DNA from: UBA1172 sp002457135 | GTDB taxonomy: Bacteria; Pseudomonadota; Alphaproteobacteria; Puniceispirillales; UBA1172 | Assembly (NCBI GenBank): GCA_965660935.1 | Contig: CBFIBR010000022.1 | Coordinates: 1 to 36,355 of the forward strand | Length of the DNA: 36,355 nucleotides | Direction: 5' to 3' | Part shown: in pieces, positions 7,170 to 15,615 of the stretch | How the letters are laid out: each line of letters begins with the position of its first letter | Position numbering within the stretch: the first letter of the stretch is position 1 | Made by a program: the position numbers and the translations under genes | The notes under the pieces: model-generated | The model's database searches: none | What the model was told of the DNA's origin: nothing | What the model saw: only the letters and a program-made list of their open reading frames with translations

Positions 7170-7915
7170 GACTTGCCTTCACCCTTGCTTTCTTGATCGG
7201 AACTGGAAGAAATCTCATCACGCTTGGGTGACTTGATGTCATCCTCAAGCACATTGAGGCGTGACCGGAGCGATTGCACTTCATCAAGCAGGCCCTTGAT
7301 GACCAGCTCCCGGCTATCAACCGAATTTTCTGATGCCGTGCCGTATGCACGGAACACTGTTTCTTTCTGGGGGCGGCGCGATGATACTTCACGCGCCGGA
7401 ATGCCGGTCACCGTGACGCATTCGGCGACATCCTTGACGACAACGGAATTGGCCCCGATGCGGGCGCAGCGCCCGATGGTGATCGGCCCCAGCACCTGCG
7501 CCCCTGACCCGATGATGACATCATCACCGATGGTCGGGTGGCGTTTGACCAGACGCTGGCTTTCGGTATCAACGCTCGGCAGCAACCCGCCCAGGGTAAC
7601 GCCATGATAGAAGGTCACGTCATTGCCGATCTCGGCCGTCTCACCGATGACGACACCCATGCCGTGATCAATGAAAAAGCGACGGCCAATGCGTGCGCCG
7701 GGATGGATTTCAATCCCCGTCAGCATACGGGCAAACTGCATGATGAAGCGTGCTGTTATCTTGAAACCCCAGCGCCACAGCCGGTGCGCCAGGCGATGCG
7801 CCAGCATGACATGCACCGATGGATACAGAAACAGCACACTGATCCGCCCACCGGCAGCAGGATCACGGGAAATGACGGAATCCAGTTCCTCAGTGAATTT
7901 TGAAAAAACAGGCAT
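7163..7915 (-). CDS. cysE: Serine O-acetyltransferase (CysE/EpsC type)
   Basis: The enzyme acetylates serine with acetyl-CoA, committing it to cysteine. A short helical domain is followed by a left-handed beta helix of hexapeptide repeats: GIEIHPGARIG, DHGMGVVIGETAEIG and YHGVTLGG are diagnostic of CysE, with catalytic His in DHG and YHG. The C-terminus (about 185-250) is a longer, charged, partly coiled extension ending KGEGKSC. ATG 7915 (MPVFSKF) has GGAG five bases upstream and is preferred over ATG 7930. It heads the minus-strand operon with the desulfurase, ferredoxin and mnmA, and overlaps the desulfurase start by 7 bp. The 148-bp gap to the divergent hydrolase must hold the operon promoter. 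Confidence 0.95.
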   Translation of the reverse strand: MPVFSKFTEELDSVISRDPAAGGRISVLFLYPSVHVMLAHRLAHRLWRWGFKITARFIMQFARMLTGIEIHPGARIGRRFFIDHGMGVVIGETAEIGNDVTFYHGVTLGGLLPSVDTESQRLVKRHPTIGDDVIIGSGAQVLGPITIGRCARIGANSVVVKDVAECVTVTGIPAREVSSRRPQKETVFRAYGTASENSVDSRELVIKGLLDEVQSLRSRLNVLEDDIKSPKRDEISSSSDQESKGEGKSC

Positions 7916-8063
7916 GCTTGCTCCATTCATCTTGCCCTATCTTAGCAGTTAAGGATGGAGATGTATATTTCAACCACTTCCGCCCCCCAAAAGGCTAGTT
8001 ATACTTGGAAAACAGCCTTTCGCCTGATATAAGCCTTCTTCTAAAAAGAGTGATAGGAAAAGC

Positions 8064-8729
8064 ATGCCTGAAATCAACATCAATGGACCTGAAGGTCGGC
8101 TCGAAGCGCGCTACATGCCTGCGGCTGACCCATCCGCTCCACTTGCCCTGATCCTGCATCCCGAACCCAACCGTGGCGGTAACATGAACAATCGTGTTTC
8201 GCTGGCCATGTACAATCATTTCAAGGAACGCGGTTTTTCGGTTCTGCGGTTCAATTTTCGCGGTGTTGGCCGTTCGATGGGGACCTACAACAATGGTGAG
8301 GGTGAGTTATCCGATGCCGCCACCGCGCTCGACTGGATTGAAAACCAGTGTCCCAATGCGCGGGCCTGCTGGGTGGCCGGGTTTTCCTTTGGTGCCTGGA
8401 TCGGCATGCAGCTGATGATGCGCCGACCTGAGATTGTCGGCTTTGTTGCTGTCACGCCGCCTGCCAATGACAAGGATTTCACTTTCCTTGCCCCCTGCCC
8501 GTCATCCGGGGTGATCCTGCATGGTGAGGCTGATGGCACGGTCCCGCCTGAAAGTGTCGCCAGGCTGGTTGACCGGATACAGACCCAGAAAGGGGTTGAG
8601 GTGGATATGCGTTTCATCCCTGATGCCAATCATTTCTTTACCAGCCATCTGGATCAGCTGATGGTGGAAATGGGTGACTATCTTGATACCGCCGTGGGCG
8701 ATATCTCAATCCCGATTGATCCGGAATAA
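8064..8729 (+). CDS. Alpha/beta hydrolase (COG2945 type)
   Basis: A 221-residue alpha/beta hydrolase. The nucleophile elbow GFSFGAW places Ser108; Asp157 (GEADGTVPP) and His190 (DANHFF) complete the triad. The HPEPNRGGNMNN segment (32-43) and RFNFRGVGRSMG (62-73) are hallmarks of the COG2945 group, whose substrate is unknown. AGGAAAAGC precedes ATG 8064. It is divergent from cysE and 23 bp upstream of tyrS, so the two may form a short operon. No signal peptide. Confidence 0.88.
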   Translation: MPEININGPEGRLEARYMPAADPSAPLALILHPEPNRGGNMNNRVSLAMYNHFKERGFSVLRFNFRGVGRSMGTYNNGEGELSDAATALDWIENQCPNARACWVAGFSFGAWIGMQLMMRRPEIVGFVAVTPPANDKDFTFLAPCPSSGVILHGEADGTVPPESVARLVDRIQTQKGVEVDMRFIPDANHFFTSHLDQLMVEMGDYLDTAVGDISIPIDPE

Positions 8730-8752
8730 ACGCCCGCACGAAAGTTTACCCC

Positions 8753-10015
8753 ATGCCCAATTCTGTGCCCAATTCTGCGCCCAATTCTGCCTTCGTCAAG
8801 ACCATCACCGAGCGCGGCTATATGCATCAGGCCACCAACCTTGATGCGCTGGATGAGGTGGCGGGCGAACGCTGTATCCCGGCCTATATCGGGTTTGACT
8901 GCACCGCGGACAGCCTGCATGTCGGCTCCCTGGTGCAGATCATGATGCTGCGCATCCTCCAGAAAACCGGGCATAAGCCGATTGTGCTGATGGGCGGCGG
9001 GACCACCAAGGTGGGTGACCCGTCCGGCAAGGACAGCCAGCGGCCCCTGTTGTCGGATCAGGATATCGAACGCCATAAAAACGGCATCCGGAAGATTTTT
9101 GAAAAATACCTGGTCTTTGGTGATGGCCAGACCGATGCTGTCATGGTCGATAATGCCGAATGGCTTGAGCAGCTCAATTACATTACCTTCCTGCGCGATT
9201 ACGGGGTGCATTTTTCGGTCAACCGCATGCTGTCGATGGACAGCGTCAAGTTGAGGCTGGATCGTGAGCAGCCGCTCAGTTTTCTTGAGTTCAACTACGC
9301 CATTCTGCAAGCCTATGATTTCATGGAGCTGCGCCGCCGTTATGGTTGCCTGTTGCAGATGGGCGGCTCTGACCAGTGGGGCAATATCGTCACCGGGGTT
9401 GATCTGACCCGCCGCGTTGACACCCAGGAAGTTTTCGGGCTGACCTCACCGCTGATCACCACCGCATCGGGCGCAAAGATGGGCAAATCGGCGCAAGGCG
9501 CGATCTGGCTCAATAAGGAAAAACTCCCGGTCTGGGATTTCTGGCAGTACTGGCGCAACACCGAAGATGCCGATGTCGGCCGATTCCTGAAACTCTTCAC
9601 CGAATTACCGCTGGATGAAATCGCCCGCCTCGAGGCGCTCCAAGGCAGTGATATCAATGAGGCTAAAATCATCCTCGCCAACGCTGTCACCACGCTCTGC
9701 CATTCAGCCGAGGATGCGGCGGAGGCAGCGGCCACCGCCAAGGCCGCCTTTGACGAGGGCGCACTGGCCGAGGGGTTGCCTCAGGTTGATACCGAAACCG
9801 CCGATTTGAGCGCGGTTGATGCCTTTAAACTCGCCGGGCTTGCCAGCTCCAACGGTGAGGCCAGACGGCTGATCCGCGGCGGGGGTGCGCGGCTCAATGA
9901 TGCGGTAATCAGTGATGAGGATGCCCACCTCACCGCCGATGATTTCGATGCTGATGGCAAGGCCAAGCTTTCGGCCGGCAAGAAACGCCACGTTATCCTG
10001 AAAAAGACAGGCTGA
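8753..10015 (+). CDS. tyrS: Tyrosyl-tRNA synthetase
   Basis: A 420-residue class I synthetase charging tRNA-Tyr. The HIGH-equivalent HVGS is at 56-59, the KMSKS-equivalent KMGKS at 242-246, and the amino-acid pocket shows YIGFDCT (45-51) and GGSDQWGN (204-211). An S4 RNA-binding domain lies at about 355-415 (NGEARRLIRGGGARLND). The N-terminus has an extra PNSVPNSAPNSA encoded by three 12-bp repeats directly after the start codon, ahead of the conserved helix VKTITERGYMHQAT. No other methionine occurs before residue 24, which is inside that helix, so ATG 8753 is kept although its ribosome site is weak. The gene ends one base from the convergent AsmA-like gene. Confidence 0.96.
   Translation: MPNSVPNSAPNSAFVKTITERGYMHQATNLDALDEVAGERCIPAYIGFDCTADSLHVGSLVQIMMLRILQKTGHKPIVLMGGGTTKVGDPSGKDSQRPLLSDQDIERHKNGIRKIFEKYLVFGDGQTDAVMVDNAEWLEQLNYITFLRDYGVHFSVNRMLSMDSVKLRLDREQPLSFLEFNYAILQAYDFMELRRRYGCLLQMGGSDQWGNIVTGVDLTRRVDTQEVFGLTSPLITTASGAKMGKSAQGAIWLNKEKLPVWDFWQYWRNTEDADVGRFLKLFTELPLDEIARLEALQGSDINEAKIILANAVTTLCHSAEDAAEAAATAKAAFDEGALAEGLPQVDTETADLSAVDAFKLAGLASSNGEARRLIRGGGARLNDAVISDEDAHLTADDFDADGKAKLSAGKKRHVILKKTG
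8756..8791 (+). repeat. Three 12-bp repeats at the start of tyrS
   Basis: CCCAATTCTGTG, CCCAATTCTGCG and CCCAATTCTGCC follow the start codon in frame and encode PNSV-PNSA-PNSA. The family does not need this segment, so it is a recent in-frame expansion that is tolerated at a disordered end. Confidence 0.85.
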
Positions 10016-10016
10016 T

Positions 10017-13000
10017 CTAGCCGCCGGTATTGCCGGTTGCAATACCCTTTTCACCAATTTCTTCGCCTATTTCTTTCCCTAATTCTTCGGGGCTGCTATC
10101 CGAAGCATCTTGTGCTGTGCCTTCGGGGATCAGCCTTTCGCGTTCACGCTTGACCCAGTCGGGGCTGAAAATATCACGCAGCAGGCCGGGGGCGATGCTG
10201 GAAAGATTGACCGAGCTTTTCGGATCATCGATATCGCCGGTGATGGAAAACTGGGTTGAAAACAGGCCTGAATGATCAATCCCGGTCAGGATTTCACCAA
10301 TGATCGGCACACCGCCAACCAGTTTGTTCAGCCCATAGAGCGGCAGCATGGTTCCGCTGACCTCCATATCCCGTTCCACCGGATCAATAAAGCCAACGAG
10401 ATCAACCGCCAGTGCCGTCCCCGTAGCGCGGGCCTGATGGATGATCTGCCTGTCCGGGAAAATCTCAAGATGGGCATGACCCAGACTGAAATTGGTCCCG
10501 TCCCCTTCAACAAGCGAATACAGCCCGGCAAGCGACAGCACCGACATGACCCGGATAGCCTTTGGTGCCTCGATGACGTTAAAATCTTCCAGTTCAAAAT
10601 TGACGTTGTAATGCTTGGGGTCATCCTGTTCAAACGCCGCCACCAGATAGAGTTTTCCCGAACGGATCGCATCCGTGATGTTAAGCGTTTTCAGCACCTG
10701 GCCCGCATTGTTTGAGCGCAGCACCAAAAGGTTGCCGCCGCTTTCAGAAGGACTGAGTGAAATCGAAGCCTCCGACCCGCCGATCAGGCCGCGCCCATCC
10801 ATCAGGTCCTGGCCATTGCCGAAAAATGCTTTCAGCGAGGCTTCGGTCATGAACGGCTTGTCACCGAGGAAAAGCCCGCCAAGGAAATCAGCCTCACCAA
10901 CACCGTCTTCATCGGTCTTCAGCTTGACGTTGCCGGAGAGGCTCACCGACTGGTCAAGGATAATGCGATCCGCGGTGAGTTCGATTTCAAGCGAAATCCC
11001 CTTGCCGGGGCTGTCCTCACGCCGCAGTGGTGTCAGGTCAATCAGCCCTGCCGAGGCCGTCAGGCGCAGGATATCCTCAGCGTTGCGTTCAACCGTAATA
11101 TTGGTGAGATCATTGCCCGGCCATTGCGCGTGATTGAGAAACGCGCCGAGGAAGCGGCCGGATTCATCAAACGAAATATTGCCATCAATATTCAGCACAT
11201 CACTGTCGAGGGTGACATCGCTGATACCAACAATCTTGCCATCATCAATCTGGAAGCGGGCGATCATATCAGCCGCCTCACCTTGCAGTTTCACAAGGCC
11301 AAGGCGGGGGAAGTTGATGCTGGTGCTATCAAGGTCCAGCCTTGCATCCAGCACCATCCGGTCCATGCCCGACTCCCCCTTTAGGGAAATGATACCGCCT
11401 GTTGCGCCGCCCAGATCAAGCGGCACCCGGCCCGCAATCCAGCCCGTGAAAGCATCACTCTTGGCAAGGGCCAGATCGAGTTCCACCTTGCCATCAGCCT
11501 GGCGTTTCAGGTTCAGCACCGTGGGCGCACCGGCCAGTATTCCATGGCCACTGACAATCAGGTTGCGGTTGGAATAGATGATATCCATCGTGCCATCGTC
11601 GTAGGGCAGGCCATAAGGCAGACCATCCAGTTCGGCATCCTCCACCGACGCGGATACATTGACCTCAATGCCGCCGTTTTCCTTGATGGTGCCGCTATCG
11701 GGAATGATCCATTTCATGCCCATGGTGGCATCAATGGTGCCTTTCGCCTCACTGCTATCAAGCCCGGCGGGTTTCAGCAGGTTGAGCCGTTCATGATCCA
11801 GCAGTCTGACCGCGCCACCAAAACTGCCCCGGGCGAGCAGGGCCAGATCAGCCTCCGGCCCGGCCTCGGACTGGCGGATGATGAACCGTGAGCCGCCAAT
11901 GTTCAGCCCTTCAACCATGCCGGAGAAAATATCCGCCCTCAGGGTTCTGCCCTCAAACCCGATGGAGGCGGTCAGGGACTGCACCGGCGGCATGGTGCGG
12001 AGATAGGTCAGGCTGGTATCAACAACATCAGCGTTGCCCTTGAGGTAGAGGGTTTCAGGCTTCTCCCCTCGCGGCAGATCGAACCCGGCCTCAATATTGA
12101 GGCCATTGATGACCCCGCCAGAAATATTGTTTTTCATCCAGTCCCGGGTCCGTGGACGCAGCGTCCGGGGCCACAGTTCGGTCAGGAGAGTTTTGTCAAT
12201 CTGTTCAGCCTTGACCTTTATGTCGAGCCGGTGAGCATGCCAGTCGTGTTCGAGATCAAGGGTGGCGACCATGGCCATCTGGCCAAGCTCTTTGGCATCA
12301 ATCGCGGCCCGTGTGACCTGAAGCGCATTGCCCTCCAGCCTGGTCCTGATTTCTATGCCCTCAAGGTCTATCAGGCGGGATGCGTTTTGCGGCAGCAGCT
12401 GGGCATCCAGCAGCAGAAAATCAGCCGAGGCATGCTTGATTGAACCCTTGTTGCCAATCGCCAGCTCAACCCTGGAGGACAAGGTCCCGACCAGCCGTTC
12501 CACCGAGGCAAAGGAGGTTTCAAGCCGCATCGCCCGCATGTCGCTGACCAGATCAATGGTGGTGACCTGAAACGACCGGGCCTGACGGTCAATCACCCCG
12601 ACGGTTTCAAGCCCGAGCGAGGCGAAGATGCCGCCCTCGATGCTGTCCACGATCATTTCCCGCAAACCCGGTTCAGCATCATCCGGCCAGGCCTGCATGA
12701 CACGGTCCACGGGGAGGTTGCTGCCCTTCATCTTGGTGAAGATCACGGGCTTGTCGCCGGAAACGTTCTTGACCTGCCCGGAAATCAGCAGGCGTGATGA
12801 GACAGTGTCATTGCCCATCGGGGCCGTTACATCGATATTGGAAATGGTGAGCAGGTCTTTTTCGGCATCATGGGCAAAGATCAGGTCCACCCGATCATAA
12901 TCCATTGCGCCATACCCGGGCAGATCAACCCGGCCCTGCATGGTGGTGATATCGCCTGAAATGCTCTCAACCCTGCGATCACGGATCGCCATGGCCAGAC

Positions 13001-13787
13001 GGCCGCCGACCTCACCAACCTGGCTGATCTCAGGCACATCAACCCCCATATAGGGGTAGATCGTGTCCAGCCTCACCCCGTTGATGGTGGCGGTCAGAAC
13101 CGCATCGGTCGCGGCCTCATTGGTGCTGAAGTCTACCGATACCGTGCCGCCTGCGGGGCTGGTGGCGTTGATATTGCCCTCAAGCTGCTGGTTACGGCGC
13201 TGGATGGTAATCGCTATGGGTTCAACCACCAGCCATTTTTCCTGATCAGCATTTTCGGCATCCCGGGCGGGATGGCTGACCCTCAACCGGGCGTTATCGA
13301 TACTGATTTTGCGAATGGCGGCCAGCGCGTCTGCCCCATCTGGCGCCGACTGGCTTTCCTGCAACAGGCTGGTGACGAGCGCAACCGATGGTCCGGCCTG
13401 CCATTCCTCACCCCCGTGTTCAATATCAATCTCAAGCCCGGAAATTTCCATTTCCGATGGCACGATCTGGCCCAGCATCAGGTCGGAAAGGGAAAACCCG
13501 AATTCTGACTGGGGCAGGACCAGCACCGTATCAGCGGCATTGAGGCGGATGTTCCGGGCAACAAGGCGAACCGGTATCGCCGAAAAACTGAATTCCAGCC
13601 TGGCGTATTCGATTGTGCTGACCACACCCCTGGTGCGTTCGTTGAGCGTGTCCTGAACAAAACTGGTCAGACCGCCCTGATCCTCGACCTGCCGCCAGAA
13701 GCTATAGCCAACACCGCCAATGGCCGAGATCGCAATAATGACTAAAGCGAACACTCCCCAGAAAAGGCGCCGCCCGTTTCTAACCAT
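10017..13787 (-). CDS. AsmA/YhdP-like envelope protein (AsmA_2, DUF3971)
   Basis: A very long protein of 1256 residues. ATG 13787 is chosen because GGAGGAAA lies seven bases upstream; the extra 22 codons before it lack a site. A signal anchor spans about residues 8-30 (FWGVFALVIIAISAIGGVGYSF). The remainder is repeated beta-rich segments (LDLDSTSINFPRLGLVKLQG and similar, given by position about 830-850), typical of AsmA/YhdP/TamB bridge proteins of the periplasm. DRVMQAWP and LWPRTLRPRTRDWMKNNI are conserved in the YhdP/DUF3971 group. Relatives move phospholipid to the outer membrane. The C-terminus ends in a repetitive acidic tail (ELGKEIGEEIGEKG). It is convergent with tyrS and divergent from the peroxiredoxin gene. 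Confidence 0.88.
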   Translation of the reverse strand: MVRNGRRLFWGVFALVIIAISAIGGVGYSFWRQVEDQGGLTSFVQDTLNERTRGVVSTIEYARLEFSFSAIPVRLVARNIRLNAADTVLVLPQSEFGFSLSDLMLGQIVPSEMEISGLEIDIEHGGEEWQAGPSVALVTSLLQESQSAPDGADALAAIRKISIDNARLRVSHPARDAENADQEKWLVVEPIAITIQRRNQQLEGNINATSPAGGTVSVDFSTNEAATDAVLTATINGVRLDTIYPYMGVDVPEISQVGEVGGRLAMAIRDRRVESISGDITTMQGRVDLPGYGAMDYDRVDLIFAHDAEKDLLTISNIDVTAPMGNDTVSSRLLISGQVKNVSGDKPVIFTKMKGSNLPVDRVMQAWPDDAEPGLREMIVDSIEGGIFASLGLETVGVIDRQARSFQVTTIDLVSDMRAMRLETSFASVERLVGTLSSRVELAIGNKGSIKHASADFLLLDAQLLPQNASRLIDLEGIEIRTRLEGNALQVTRAAIDAKELGQMAMVATLDLEHDWHAHRLDIKVKAEQIDKTLLTELWPRTLRPRTRDWMKNNISGGVINGLNIEAGFDLPRGEKPETLYLKGNADVVDTSLTYLRTMPPVQSLTASIGFEGRTLRADIFSGMVEGLNIGGSRFIIRQSEAGPEADLALLARGSFGGAVRLLDHERLNLLKPAGLDSSEAKGTIDATMGMKWIIPDSGTIKENGGIEVNVSASVEDAELDGLPYGLPYDDGTMDIIYSNRNLIVSGHGILAGAPTVLNLKRQADGKVELDLALAKSDAFTGWIAGRVPLDLGGATGGIISLKGESGMDRMVLDARLDLDSTSINFPRLGLVKLQGEAADMIARFQIDDGKIVGISDVTLDSDVLNIDGNISFDESGRFLGAFLNHAQWPGNDLTNITVERNAEDILRLTASAGLIDLTPLRREDSPGKGISLEIELTADRIILDQSVSLSGNVKLKTDEDGVGEADFLGGLFLGDKPFMTEASLKAFFGNGQDLMDGRGLIGGSEASISLSPSESGGNLLVLRSNNAGQVLKTLNITDAIRSGKLYLVAAFEQDDPKHYNVNFELEDFNVIEAPKAIRVMSVLSLAGLYSLVEGDGTNFSLGHAHLEIFPDRQIIHQARATGTALAVDLVGFIDPVERDMEVSGTMLPLYGLNKLVGGVPIIGEILTGIDHSGLFSTQFSITGDIDDPKSSVNLSSIAPGLLRDIFSPDWVKRERERLIPEGTAQDASDSSPEELGKEIGEEIGEKGIATGNTGG
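10054..10089 (-). repeat. Three 12-bp repeats in the AsmA-like gene's 3' end
   Basis: On the plus strand CCAATTTCTTCG, CCTATTTCTTTC and CCTAATTCTTCG follow one another. Read on the minus strand they encode the tetrapeptide series ELGK-EIGE-EIGE close to the C-terminus. The units resemble the 12-mers at the tyrS start, 1.3 kb away. Confidence 0.7.
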
Positions 13788-13948
13788 GGTGTTTCCTCCG
13801 GCACGGCGAAAATGCCCGCCAAAACGGGGGCCACCCCTTCCACACGCTGTCATCCGGCTCTATATCAAGCATACTAGGGTTGTACCATAAATTGCCGCCA
13901 AATAGTGGCAGGATAATGAGAAAAGCACCACGCTAACTCATGTAGAGG

Positions 13949-13980
13949 CCAACCCATCAATACACCAGCCCATCAAATCG
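13949..13980. repeat. 16-bp imperfect direct repeat upstream of bcp
   Basis: CCAACCCATCAATACA (13949-13964) is followed directly by CCAGCCCATCAAATCG (13965-13980), ending just before the ribosome binding site of the peroxiredoxin gene. It is another member of the short tandem duplications in this window; a regulatory role is possible but not shown. Confidence 0.5.
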
Positions 13981-13996
13981 AAGGAAAGGACATACC

Positions 13997-14452
13997 ATGC
14001 TGAACGACGGCGACAAGGCCCCCGATTTCACGATACCCACTGATGAGGGCGAATTCAGCCTCAATGCCTCGGCAGGCCCGGTGGTGGTATTCTTTTTCCC
14101 GCGTGCCGATACCTCAGGCTGCACCAAGGAAGCAATCGCGTTTTCCGAGCTGAAGGCCGAATTTGATGCCGCCGGTGTGCGCGTCATCGGCATTTCCAAG
14201 GATACGGTCACAAAGCAGGGGAAATTCCGCGCCAAATATGATCTGGCTTTCCCGCTCGGGGCCGATGATGAAGGCGATGTCTGTGAGCAGTTCGGTGTCT
14301 GGGTTGAAAAATCCATGTATGGCAAGAAATACATGGGGATACAGCGCGCCACCTTCCTGATCGGCTCAGACGGCAGCATCATCAAATCCTGGCCGAAGGT
14401 AAAGGTTCCGGGGCATGCCGATGCTGTGCTGGAGGCGGTGGAGGCGCTCTAG
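13997..14452 (+). CDS. bcp: Bcp/PrxQ-type peroxiredoxin
   Basis: A 151-residue thiol peroxidase reducing hydroperoxides. The peroxidatic Cys42 is in DTSGCTKEA, with Thr39 and the preceding FFFPRAD loop. The resolving Cys often found five residues later in this family is replaced by Ile47. The only other Cys is Cys96 (DVCEQFGVW), so it is either a 1-Cys enzyme or uses Cys96. ATG 13997 has AAGGAAAGGA upstream. The stop codon is the first of several tandemly repeated TAG-containing units. Confidence 0.93.
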   Translation: MLNDGDKAPDFTIPTDEGEFSLNASAGPVVVFFFPRADTSGCTKEAIAFSELKAEFDAAGVRVIGISKDTVTKQGKFRAKYDLAFPLGADDEGDVCEQFGVWVEKSMYGKKYMGIQRATFLIGSDGSIIKSWPKVKVPGHADAVLEAVEAL

Positions 14453-14482
14453 CCCCCTCTAGCCCCCTCTGGCACCCTCCAG
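14450..14482. repeat. 10-bp tandem repeat anchored on the bcp stop codon
   Basis: The gene ends CTCTAG (stop at 14450-14452). CCCCCTCTAG (14453-14462), CCCCCTCTGG (14463-14472) and CACCCTCCAG (14473-14482) follow. Each unit ends where the stop codon lies in the gene, so the repeat copies the end of the coding sequence. The remaining 20 bases separate it from the end of convergent prfB. Confidence 0.8.
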
Positions 14483-14502
14483 GACTAGGGGGCGGCGGGC
14501 CC

Positions 14503-15606
14503 TTACTGCTGGCCAACCTTCATGGCGAGGCCAGCCTCAATAAAGGCATCGAGGTCACCGTCAAGCACCCCCTGGGCATTGCCCTTTTCAACCTGGGTAC
14601 GGAGGTCCTTGACCATCTGATACGGGTGCAGGACATAGGACCGGATCTGGTTGCCCCAGCCGATATCGGCCTTGCCCGCAGCGGTGGCGCTGGCCTCGGC
14701 TTCACGGCGTTGCAATTCCAGCTCATAGAGGCGCGCTTTCAGCATGTTCATGGCGGTGGCGCGGTTGCGGTGCTGGGACCGGTCGTTCTGGCACTGGACC
14801 ACGATATTGGTCGGGATATGCGTAATCCTGATGGCACTGTCGGTCCGGTTGACGTGCTGGCCACCCGCGCCGGAGGCACGGTAGGTATCAATCCGCAGGT
14901 CTTTTTCCTCAATATCGACCTCGATCGCATCATCCACCACCGGGTAAATCCAGACCGAGGCGAAACTGGTGTGACGGCGGGCTGATGAATCGTAAGGCGA
15001 TATCCGCACCAGGCGATGCACCCCACTTTCGGTTTTGAGCCAGCCATAGGCACTGTCACCGGTGAAGCGCATGGTCACCGATTTGATCCCGGCTTCTTCC
15101 CCCGGGCTTTCCTCAATATACTCGATCTTGTAACCGCGATGTTCACCCCAGCGTGCGTACATGCGTTGCAGCATCTCGGCCCAGTCCTGGGCTTCGGTAC
15201 CGCCAGCACCGGCGTTGATCTCAACAAAACAGTCATTGCCGTCAGCCTCACCCGACAGCAGGCTTTCGATCTGGCGGCGGGCGGCAACGGCCTCAAGCTC
15301 GGTCAGGCTGCTTTCTGCCTCAAGCACGATGCTTTCATCGCCTTCCTCTTCACCAAGGGTGATCAGCTCTATTGCATCATCCAGCGTGACTTCCATCTCA
15401 CGGATACCGCCGATGAGCCGGTCGAGGCGGTTTTTTTCCCGCATCACCGTCTGGGCGCGTTCAGGGTTATCCCACAGCGCCTGATCCTCGGCCTCACGTT
15501 CAAGCTCGCTCAGCCGGGCCACGCTTTCATCCCAGCCGATATGCTGCCTGAGCAACGCGATGCTGGACCGGATAGCGGTAACTTTATGTTCGGTTTCTGC
15601 TTGCAT
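14503..15606 (-). CDS. prfB: Peptide chain release factor 2
   Basis: RF2 of 367 residues, terminating at UGA and UAA. GGQ is at 248-250 within SGAGGQHVNRTDSA, and the tripeptide that reads the stop codon is SPY at 203-205 where E. coli has SPF; SPY is common in alphaproteobacteria as far as I recall. The reading frame is continuous from ATG 15606 through the N-terminal helices, with no in-frame UGA, so the programmed +1 frameshift known in many RF2 genes is absent and autoregulation by that route is not possible. It lies 9 bp after the PBP1A gene on the same strand. Confidence 0.96.
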   Translation of the reverse strand: MQAETEHKVTAIRSSIALLRQHIGWDESVARLSELEREAEDQALWDNPERAQTVMREKNRLDRLIGGIREMEVTLDDAIELITLGEEEGDESIVLEAESSLTELEAVAARRQIESLLSGEADGNDCFVEINAGAGGTEAQDWAEMLQRMYARWGEHRGYKIEYIEESPGEEAGIKSVTMRFTGDSAYGWLKTESGVHRLVRISPYDSSARRHTSFASVWIYPVVDDAIEVDIEEKDLRIDTYRASGAGGQHVNRTDSAIRITHIPTNIVVQCQNDRSQHRNRATAMNMLKARLYELELQRREAEASATAAGKADIGWGNQIRSYVLHPYQMVKDLRTQVEKGNAQGVLDGDLDAFIEAGLAMKVGQQ

Positions 15607-15615
15607 GATGCAGTG

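Noticed and set aside
7931..8063. Attenuator or riboswitch for the cysE operon
   Set aside because: The gap is short and I see no T-box, SAM-box or terminator hairpin in it.
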